From Pseudomonadota bacterium (GTDB taxonomy: Bacteria > Pseudomonadota > Gammaproteobacteria > UBA5335), in contig JAJXTQ010000118.1 in assembly GCA_021783685.1 (NCBI GenBank), positions 1 through 6,513 on the forward strand: DNA of 6,513 nt. Direction: 5' to 3'. Position 1 is the stretch's first letter, and every line of letters begins with the position of its first letter. The notes under the pieces were generated by a model. It made no database searches and was not told the origin of the DNA. It saw only the letters and a program-made list of their open reading frames with translations. Both the position numbers and the translations under genes were made by a program. Positions 1 through 5,424 of the stretch are shown here, piece by piece.

Positions 1-143
1 TCTTCACTTTGGCCGCCGGCGCCGGCCTCGGCCTCGCCATCGTCGCCCGGGCGGCGGCGCTCCACCATGGGACCCTTACGTTACACCCGCAGGCGCCGCA
101 CGGCCTGCGGGTGGAAATCCGCTTTCCCAACGCGCTACACTAG
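1..143 (+). CDS. Sensor histidine kinase, C-terminal end (5' truncated)
   Basis: This is the tail of a reading frame that is open from the first base (first full codon at 3) and ends with TAG at 141-143. The peptide carries the ATP-lid G-box GAGLGLAIV, then an HHGTLTL segment and a closing VEIRFP strand. That order is typical of the end of a HATPase_c domain in membrane-bound two-component sensor kinases. Such proteins autophosphorylate on histidine and pass the phosphate to a response regulator, usually encoded next door and here outside the window. The sensory part is missing, so the stimulus cannot be named. The next gene starts 38 nt after the stop, so the kinase could be co-transcribed with the cluster or only adjacent to it. 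The family assignment is firm; the subfamily is unknown. Confidence 0.85.
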   Translation, partial: FTLAAGAGLGLAIVARAAALHHGTLTLHPQAPHGLRVEIRFPNALH

Positions 144-181
144 CGGCCTTTCCGCAGCTTGACTCGCAGCGCGATCCCGCC

Positions 182-757
182 ATGGCACCTGCATCCAAAG
201 TGAAGATCATCCGGACCCCCGCTCGGGCGCCGTCGCAGCTTCACGACTCGGCCGCTCCGGCGCACCCGCAACCAAAATATGCGCTGGGGGCGGCGGCGAT
301 CATGGTCGGCGCCTCGGTCAATTATTTCGGCGACCGCCTGCTCGGCGTGAAGCTCGAACTCTTCCACGGCATTTCGACGTTCAGCGTGGCGTGGGGGGTC
401 GACCTGTTCCTCGTCCCCTTCATCGCCGGCCTCATCGTCGCCTGGATGTTCGGCCGCGGCGCCAAGTGGCTGGCATACGTCCCGGCGGCGATCGTGCGCG
501 TGATCTCCTACCTGGAACTGAGCAACGGCTGGCTTCCCATCCCGCCCGACAATCGGCTGATTCCGATGGGCTGGTGGGGATTCTTCCTGATCCTCGCGAT
601 CGAGTCCTGCGTCTTCGGCGGCATCGGCGGCGAAGTCTTCATCCGCAAGATCTTCCACCGCGGCCCACAAGGCACGGCGGCGGCGGATCTTCCCAACCCC
701 TGGATCCCGGTACCGCCGAGCAAGCCCCGCGGGCCGGAAGACCCGGCGAACCGCTAG
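182..757 (+). CDS. Polytopic membrane protein of unknown function (191 aa)
   Basis: I do not recognise this family. The protein has a polar, Pro/Ala-rich N-terminus (residues 1-32) and about four hydrophobic segments: roughly 34-50, 67-90, 96-111 and 131-153. A Pro-rich, charged tail follows (160-191). Several charged residues sit in or at the edge of the hydrophobic stretches (D74, R106, E112, E141, E151), and there is a single cysteine (C143). These would be unusual in a plain anchor and could line a polar path or bind a partner, but that is inference. An aromatic, Pro-rich loop (about 114-130) joins segments 3 and 4. The ATG at 182 is used because the frame is open from there; no strong Shine-Dalgarno site is visible, so a somewhat later start is possible. 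It is probably the first gene of the cluster, with 47 nt to the SUMF1-like gene. It is clearly coding and membrane-bound; its function is unknown. Confidence 0.8.
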   Translation: MAPASKVKIIRTPARAPSQLHDSAAPAHPQPKYALGAAAIMVGASVNYFGDRLLGVKLELFHGISTFSVAWGVDLFLVPFIAGLIVAWMFGRGAKWLAYVPAAIVRVISYLELSNGWLPIPPDNRLIPMGWWGFFLILAIESCVFGGIGGEVFIRKIFHRGPQGTAAADLPNPWIPVPPSKPRGPEDPANR

Positions 758-804
758 CCTCCTGCACCCCGCATTTCTTCCTTCCGTAAGGGCAATCGGC
801 AAGA

Positions 805-1896
805 ATGGCTCGGAACGTAGTTCCCCCGACTCCTGAAGAACGGGCCCGTCGCGCACAGTTTCTCCACGCGACACTGATCACGTGCATCGTGCTGGCGTTC
901 GTCGCCGGCAGCATCCACGTCATATTCCTGGGCTCGATACGCATGACCCAGATGCGCGACAAGGCGACCTACGATCTGCGCGACGAAGCCCACCACGAGC
1001 GGGCGGCAGGCGAGGACATCACCATCCACGAGAAGAGCGAGAAGATCGCGCAACTCGGGGAGACGGAGCGGGCCTACACCGTCGGCGAGGTGACCAACAT
1101 GCTCTCGCACGAGCAATGGGTCGAACTCGACTCGATGGTGACCATTCCCGCCGGGACGTTCGAGATGGGCACCAACTATGCCCGTGCCGACGCGCAGGAC
1201 AAGCCGATGCACAAGGTCTACCTGCCCGAGTACCGGATCGACAAGTACCTGGTCACCAACGTGCAGTACGCACGATTCCTCGCCGCCACCGGACACCGTC
1301 CGCCGTCGAACTGGAAGAACGGCAAGATTCCGGCCGGCGAGCTGCTGCGCCCGGTCACCATGGTCGACTGGTTCGATGCCGAGGAATATGCCCGCTGGGC
1401 GGGAGAGCGGCTGCCGACGGAAGCCGAATGGGAGAAGGCCGCGCGCGGCACCGACGGACGCCGCTGGCCCTGGGGCAACGTGATGGACCCCGCCCGGTTG
1501 AACACCTACTACAGCGCTGGCTCGACGACCGATGTCGACCATTACAAGAACGGCGTGAGCCCCTACGGCGTCTTCGACATGGCGGGCAACGTCGAGGAAT
1601 GGGTGCAGGACGACTTCCTCCCGTATAAGGGATCGCATGCTCCGGCCGAGATCTTCCAGGGGCATCTTGCCGAAGGGCAGACCCCGGAGGACCGGGACAT
1701 GAAGATCACCGAGTTCGTCCCGATTTACAACCGGCATTACAAGGTGCTGCGCGGCGGGTCGTGGAAGAGCGACCCGTTCTCCACCGCGACCTACCATCGC
1801 AACTACGACTGGCCCAATTACATGTCGGACTTTTTCGGATTCCGTTGCGCCACCAGCGCGGGCGGACCGAGGCGAGACCTCGATGCAAATCAATAA
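805..1896 (+). CDS. Membrane-anchored SUMF1/FGE-fold protein lacking the catalytic cysteines
   Basis: The 363-residue protein has a short basic N-terminus, one membrane span (about 20-42), a charged, probably helical linker (43-108) and an FGE-sulfatase domain (about 110-352). Family hallmarks are IPAGTFEMG (114-122), GERLPTEAEWEKAARG (200-215), WPWGN (221-225), DMAGNVEEW (258-266), RGGSW (316-320) and the closing GFRCA (C348). By the positive-inside rule the domain faces the periplasm. True formylglycine-generating enzymes carry a copper-binding cysteine pair just after RGGS. Here that stretch reads KSDPFSTAT, with Ser and Thr instead; the only cysteines are C27 (in the span) and C348. Sulfatase activation is therefore unlikely. 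Other members of this fold have different roles (for example EgtB-like and PvdO-like proteins), so a scaffold, maturation or other oxidoreductase role is open. An insert of about 30 residues (roughly 275-308) precedes RGGSW. The stop overlaps the next gene by 14 nt. Fold is certain, activity unknown. Confidence 0.92.
   Translation: MARNVVPPTPEERARRAQFLHATLITCIVLAFVAGSIHVIFLGSIRMTQMRDKATYDLRDEAHHERAAGEDITIHEKSEKIAQLGETERAYTVGEVTNMLSHEQWVELDSMVTIPAGTFEMGTNYARADAQDKPMHKVYLPEYRIDKYLVTNVQYARFLAATGHRPPSNWKNGKIPAGELLRPVTMVDWFDAEEYARWAGERLPTEAEWEKAARGTDGRRWPWGNVMDPARLNTYYSAGSTTDVDHYKNGVSPYGVFDMAGNVEEWVQDDFLPYKGSHAPAEIFQGHLAEGQTPEDRDMKITEFVPIYNRHYKVLRGGSWKSDPFSTATYHRNYDWPNYMSDFFGFRCATSAGGPRRDLDANQ
1869..1872 (+). 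promoter_or_regulatory. Ribosome binding site for the 86-aa gene, inside the SUMF1-like gene
   Basis: The GAGG at these positions lies 10 nt before the ATG at 1883, within the last codons of the SUMF1-like gene. It supports 1883 as the start of the 86-residue gene even though it overlaps the upstream stop at 1894-1896. The arrangement implies translational coupling. Confidence 0.5.
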
Positions 1897-2143
1897 ACTC
1901 GTGCGGCGCTGCGCCACCGCGGCCCCGGGCGCAGCGCTGTTGCCGTCGTCGGCGTTCGCGGCGGTCAACAGCTACCGCTTCATGCACGTCACGATCGAGA
2001 CGCCGTGGCACATCTTCCTGTTCCTCATGATCGGGGTCTTCGCACCCTTCATTCTCATGATCGTGCTGATGTGGCGTTACTCCTTCGGCAAGAAAAAGCC
2101 ACAAACCCCCAACCCGGCCGCGCGACAACCGACGGAAAAATGA
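1883..2143 (+). CDS. Small exported single-span membrane protein (86 aa)
   Basis: No family recognised. The N-terminus looks like a secretion signal: basic KLVRR, then an Ala/Leu-rich stretch, then a likely cleavage after SAFA (about residue 26). A short periplasmic segment follows, then one strong membrane span (about 43-65), then a basic KKK and a polar tail that should stay in the cytoplasm. Two histidines (H35, H43) sit just before and at the outer edge of the span. Size and topology resemble small accessory subunits of respiratory complexes, but no sequence signature proves it. The gene starts inside the 3' end of the SUMF1-like gene and its TGA overlaps the next ATG (ATGA at 2140-2143). 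The tight overlaps on both sides and the coherent signal-plus-span layout argue for a real gene whose product works with its neighbours. Confidence 0.8.
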   Translation: MQINKLVRRCATAAPGAALLPSSAFAAVNSYRFMHVTIETPWHIFLFLMIGVFAPFILMIVLMWRYSFGKKKPQTPNPAARQPTEK

Positions 2144-2520
2144 TGCTGCAGAAATGGATTGCGACGCTGCTGCTGGCGTTCGCCGTGGGTGCGATTTCCT
2201 GGATGCCTTCGCCCGCCTACGCGGCCGGAAACCCCACCGACCAGCAGGTGATGAGCGGGTTCTCGCCCGAGGTCCAAAGCCAGAACACGCTGGCGCCGCA
2301 GGTGTTCAACTCCAACGCCGACAACACCCGGCGCTGGGTGATGTTCGCGCTGGCCGTGCCCCTGCTCGTCCTGCTGCTGATCACCGGGGGACTCGGGATT
2401 TCGATGGGCCTGTATGGCAAGGACCTGTTCCTTCCGCACCTGATCTTCGCCGGGCTGTCGATCACGCTGGCGATCGCGCATGCGATCGTGGGGATCGTCT
2501 GGTTCCGACCGCATTTATAA
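2140..2520 (+). CDS. Exported two-span membrane protein with a paired-histidine helix (126 aa)
   Basis: No named family recognised. Residues 1-28 form a signal peptide (basic start, Leu/Ala core, likely cleavage after PAYA). A polar periplasmic segment rich in Asn and Gln (29-65) leads into two membrane spans (about 66-90 and 97-121), with a short tail ending in RPHL. The second span carries H100 and H114, separated by 13 residues, a spacing seen in b-type cytochromes where one helix ligates two stacked hemes. The first span has no histidine, so heme binding would need a partner or a dimer and remains speculative. The ATG at 2140 overlaps the previous TGA (ATGA); a second in-frame ATG at 2143 sits better behind the weak CGGA at 2133-2136, so either may be used. 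The frame is open further upstream (to 2005), but that part is out-of-frame overlap with the 86-aa gene and has no signal peptide. A 160-nt gap follows. Confidence 0.8.
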   Translation: MMLQKWIATLLLAFAVGAISWMPSPAYAAGNPTDQQVMSGFSPEVQSQNTLAPQVFNSNADNTRRWVMFALAVPLLVLLLITGGLGISMGLYGKDLFLPHLIFAGLSITLAIAHAIVGIVWFRPHL

Positions 2521-2605
2521 GCACCCGGCCATCGCGACGGACAACCGCTTCAACCACGGCCGTGCCTGCGGTGGATGCCCGCGAGGATCGGGCTGCCCTC
2601 CCCAT

Positions 2606-2669
2606 CGGGCACCGCCCGCGACCTTCCCGGCCGGTCGCAAAGCGAGCGGTTCGCTTCCGGGCGGAAGCG
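2606..2669 (+). promoter_or_regulatory. Hairpin-prone leader before the fusion gene
   Basis: The 160-nt gap after 2520 holds no supported gene, but its second half can form several short perfect stems: 2606-2610 with 2614-2618 (5 bp), 2618-2623 with 2633-2638 (6 bp), 2640-2645 with 2651-2656 (6 bp) and 2652-2658 with 2663-2669 (7 bp, 4-nt loop). The last two share bases 2652-2656 and so exclude each other. The last stem also covers the purine-rich stretch (2663-2672) that could serve as ribosome binding site for the ATG at 2681. There is no T-run, so an intrinsic terminator is not supported. At this G+C content short stems arise by chance, so a regulatory role is only a possibility. Confidence 0.25.
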
Positions 2670-2677
2670 GGGCGTAA

Positions 2678-2743
2678 CCCATGAACGCGACTGCGGCGCT
2701 CCTGTATTTCCCATGAACGCGACTGCGGCGCTCCTGTATTTCC
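2678..2743 (+). repeat. Perfect 32-bp tandem duplication spanning the start codon
   Basis: Two head-to-tail identical copies with a 32-nt period, plus two extra matching bases, cover the start of the fusion gene. Each copy contains an ATG (2681 and 2713) followed by the same codons for MNATAALLYF. Because 32 is not a multiple of three, the copies lie in different frames: the first runs into TGA at 2714-2716, while the second continues into the long gene. Complete identity suggests a recent duplication by slippage, or an assembly error. Confidence 0.95.
2681..2716 (+). other. 11-codon upstream ORF made by the duplication (leader peptide candidate)
   Basis: The first repeat copy reads MNATAALLYFP and then stops at TGA 2714-2716, which overlaps the ATG at 2713 (ATGA). 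This ATG keeps the original upstream context: a purine-rich stretch GGGG (2669-2672) lies about 8 nt before it. The second ATG is preceded by a pyrimidine-rich copy of coding sequence with no Shine-Dalgarno match. Ribosomes may therefore load at 2681, finish this short frame and restart at 2713. It is unlikely to encode a functional peptide. Confidence 0.5.
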
Positions 2744-5424
2744 TCAGCGGCGCCACCGGGCTTTGCTATGAGGTGCTGTGGGCCCGGATGCTGTCCGCCC
2801 AGTTCGGCGCCAGCACGTTCGGCATCGCCGCCACCGTCACGGCATTCCTGCTTGGACTCGGGATCGGCAGTCTGACCGCCGCCCGGGTCCGCGGCGCAGC
2901 ACCCCGGTATGCGCTTCGTGCCTTCGCTGTCCTCGAAGGCACGGTCGCCCTCTATGCGCTCGCGCTGCCGGCGATCGTCGCCCACGGGGCGCCCCACCTG
3001 GAGTCCCTGGCGCCGATTCTCGATTTCGGGGAGTGGTCGGCGCTGCAGGGCGCGGTCGCCGTCATCCTGCTCGGTCTGCCGGCTGCCGCGATGGGTGCAA
3101 GCTTTCCCATGATCCTGCGCGCGCTGCCTGCGGCCCCCGCGACGCTCGGCCGCATCTACGGCGTCAACTGCCTCGGCGCCGCGATCGGTGCGTTGGGCAG
3201 CCTGTTCCTGCTGGCATCGCTGGGCTGGGCGGGCGCGCTCTACGCCGTCGCCGCCGTGAGCATGGCGGTTGCCGCCGGCGCCTGGATGCTCGCCGCCACC
3301 CTTGCGCAAGAGGAATTCGGGGGGGACGACCGTCGTCCGCCGGCGACGCAGCCGAGGCCCGTCCGCCTCCGCGACCAGTTCACCTATGCCGCCGTCGGCG
3401 CCGCCGCCCTCCTGCTCGAACTCGGCTGGACCCGCCTCTACGGCATGGTCATGCTGCGCACGGAATACGTCCTGGCGATCGTGCTCGCGGTCTACCTGCT
3501 CGGCACCGCCATCGGCAGCCTGATCGCCGCCCGTGCCGTCGCCCACCCCGCCGCAACGGTCTGGCTCGCCCGCCTGGTGCCGCTTGCCGCCGCGTCGGGC
3601 ATCCTTGCGGGGCTCTGGGGCCTGCCGGCATTTTCGCTCTGGATCCAGCGCGCCCATTTTTCCTCGTTGCGGGAGGCCCTCGTCCTGCAGGCGCTGGCGC
3701 TCTGCGCCTGGATGCTGCCCACCACCGCCGCGCTGGGGGCGTGGCTTCCGTTGCTCGCGCGCCGCAGCGAACGCGGCGCCGCCTCCCCGCCGAATGCCCA
3801 ACGCGACGCGCGCACCGCCGCCGCGCTCTACGGCGCCAACAGCCTCGGCGCCGCGATCGGTGCCGCGCTCACCGTCGCCGTCGCGATTCCGGCGATCGGC
3901 ACCACCGCCTGCGTCGCCCTCGCCGCCGTCCTGCTCCTCGCGCTCGGCGCCCAACTCGGTGCGCCCCGCACCGCATTGGCCGCCCTTCCCTTCGCGGCGC
4001 TGGCCGCCTGGCCGGTACACCGCTTTCCCGCACCCGCACGCATGCTCAGCGACCCGGCGATGGTTGCCCGGGAGCGCTACCGCTACGAGGACGCCCTCAC
4101 CTTCAACCAGGTCGCGGAGGGCACCGACGGCCAGCGCGTCCTGCTGACCGATCTGCAGCACATGGACGCCTCCTCCGATCCGGCCGCGGTGCGGATCCAG
4201 GCCGACCAGGCCCGCCTGCCGCTGCTCCTCCATCCCGCGCCGCGCAGCATCCTGTTCCTGGGCCTGGGGACCGGCGTTTCGGCCAGCGGCTCGCTGCCCT
4301 ACCCGAATCTCGACCGTACTGCCGTCGAAATCTCCCCCGGATCGATCCATGCCGCGAGAACCTGGTTCGCACCGGTCAACGGCGGCGTCATGGACCGGAT
4401 GCGGGTGGTGCACGACGACGCGCGCCATTTCCTGGCCGCGCAGACCCGCCGCTACGACGTCATCGTCGGCGACCTGTTCCACCCCGACCTCGCCGGCATG
4501 AGCAACCTGCTTTCCGTCGAGCAGTTCCGGCGGGCGCGCGACCACCTCGCTCCCGACGGCGTCTTCGCGCAGTGGATCGCCCTGAACCAGTTCGACCTGC
4601 CGTCGCTGCAGACGGTGCTGCGCAGTTTCCGGGTGGCGTTTCCCGACGCCCAGCTCTTCATCGACGGAATGCACATGGCCCTGGTCGGCACGCTGCGGCC
4701 GCTGCGCGATGCGCCGGCGATGGCCGCGAACCTCGCGGCGCTGGCGGCGAGCGGGCCGACGAGCGCCGAGGCTGCCACCGGCGGCGAGGGCGCCGACACC
4801 TGGCTGGGACGCTACTGGGGACCGATCACCGCGGCCATCGCGCCGCCGGGAGGGCCGGTGCAGAGCGAATCGCGCCCGGTCATCGAATACCTTCTGCCGC
4901 GGCTGCGGTACGCCCAGCAGCCGCCGCTGGCCAGCGTGCTGCGCGCGCTGCTGCGCCAGCGTCCTTCGGCGACGACGGCGGCGGCGGCGCTCGCCATCCC
5001 GCCCGCCGCACGGCAGAAATTTCTCGCTGCCTATGCGGGCACCGGGTACGTGACCCGCTCGTGGATTGCCGCCATCGCCAGCGATACCCCTGCACAGGAC
5101 CGGGATACCCACCAGGCATACGACGCCAACCCGCGCGACCGATGGGTCGCGGAAGCCGTTGCCGACGAAATGCTCGCCGTTCTGGAGGAAAATACGGTGG
5201 TCCCGGCGCCCGATGCCGGGGCCGCGGCGCAGCCGGCGTTCGACCGCATTCGCGCGCAACTCGATCGGATCCTGCAGGTCGATCCGGACAACGTTGCGTC
5301 CCTGCGCGCGCTGTGGCATCTGGAACGGGCGAGCGGGCATCCCGCCGCTGCCCGCGCCGTATTCGCGCGCCTGCGCCGGGTGGCGCCGCTCGATTTGGAA
5401 GTTCGGAGTACGCTTAAAAAATGA
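2713..5424 (+). CDS. Fused membrane-transporter-like / spermidine-synthase-like protein (903 aa)
   Basis: The N-terminal ~430 residues are a polytopic membrane domain built as two related halves. GLCYEVLWARML (16-27) matches ALLLELGWTRL, with E20 equivalent to E236. LGIGSLTAAR (49-58) matches TAIGSLIAAR (from about 265). YGVNCLGAAIGA (149-160) matches YGANSLGAAIGA (373-384). A spermidine-synthase-like Rossmann domain follows (about 450-670): glycine loop ILFLGLGTG (513-521), acidic residue E539 in AVEIS, D568/D569, and GDLFHPD with D587. The C-terminal ~230 residues are Ala-rich and helical and end in a TPR-like helix pair (about 835-895). Such fusions are widespread and usually annotated as spermidine or spermine synthase, but the glycine loop and the DLFHPD stretch differ from classical SpeE, so polyamine synthesis is doubtful. 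The ATG at 2713 was chosen because the family-type N-terminus begins there; an in-frame ATG at 2575 would add 46 low-complexity residues. The stop overlaps the next start (ATGA). Confidence 0.88.
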   Translation: MNATAALLYFLSGATGLCYEVLWARMLSAQFGASTFGIAATVTAFLLGLGIGSLTAARVRGAAPRYALRAFAVLEGTVALYALALPAIVAHGAPHLESLAPILDFGEWSALQGAVAVILLGLPAAAMGASFPMILRALPAAPATLGRIYGVNCLGAAIGALGSLFLLASLGWAGALYAVAAVSMAVAAGAWMLAATLAQEEFGGDDRRPPATQPRPVRLRDQFTYAAVGAAALLLELGWTRLYGMVMLRTEYVLAIVLAVYLLGTAIGSLIAARAVAHPAATVWLARLVPLAAASGILAGLWGLPAFSLWIQRAHFSSLREALVLQALALCAWMLPTTAALGAWLPLLARRSERGAASPPNAQRDARTAAALYGANSLGAAIGAALTVAVAIPAIGTTACVALAAVLLLALGAQLGAPRTALAALPFAALAAWPVHRFPAPARMLSDPAMVARERYRYEDALTFNQVAEGTDGQRVLLTDLQHMDASSDPAAVRIQADQARLPLLLHPAPRSILFLGLGTGVSASGSLPYPNLDRTAVEISPGSIHAARTWFAPVNGGVMDRMRVVHDDARHFLAAQTRRYDVIVGDLFHPDLAGMSNLLSVEQFRRARDHLAPDGVFAQWIALNQFDLPSLQTVLRSFRVAFPDAQLFIDGMHMALVGTLRPLRDAPAMAANLAALAASGPTSAEAATGGEGADTWLGRYWGPITAAIAPPGGPVQSESRPVIEYLLPRLRYAQQPPLASVLRALLRQRPSATTAAAALAIPPAARQKFLAAYAGTGYVTRSWIAAIASDTPAQDRDTHQAYDANPRDRWVAEAVADEMLAVLEENTVVPAPDAGAAAQPAFDRIRAQLDRILQVDPDNVASLRALWHLERASGHPAAARAVFARLRRVAPLDLEVRSTLKK

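Noticed and set aside
136..164. Possible promoter elements (TACACT at 136-141, TTGACT at 159-164)
   Set aside because: Neither has a partner box at about 17-nt spacing; the match after TTGACT would fall on the start codon at 182.
754..1968. A 404-codon minus-strand open frame opposite the SUMF1-like gene
   Set aside because: Shadow of the FGE-fold gene; no hydrophobic or domain pattern.
2575..2712. A 46-residue N-terminal extension of the fusion protein from ATG 2575
   Set aside because: The extension is polar, low in information and partly encoded by the first repeat copy in a wrong frame; the family-like N-terminus begins at 2713.
2515..5340. A 941-codon open frame on the minus strand across the fusion gene
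   Set aside because: It is a mirror of GC-biased codons on the plus strand. The translation is Arg/Gly/Asp-rich low complexity with no domain, while the plus-strand frame has clear family motifs.
2778..5417. An 879-codon open frame on the plus strand in another phase
   Set aside because: Arg/Pro-rich composition without motifs; it overlaps the real frame throughout and is explained by high G+C.
5405..5420. Run of A before the ferredoxin start as a terminator or slippage site
   Set aside because: Only six A residues, no stem before it, and it sits inside the last codons of the upstream gene; it looks like ordinary coding plus start context.
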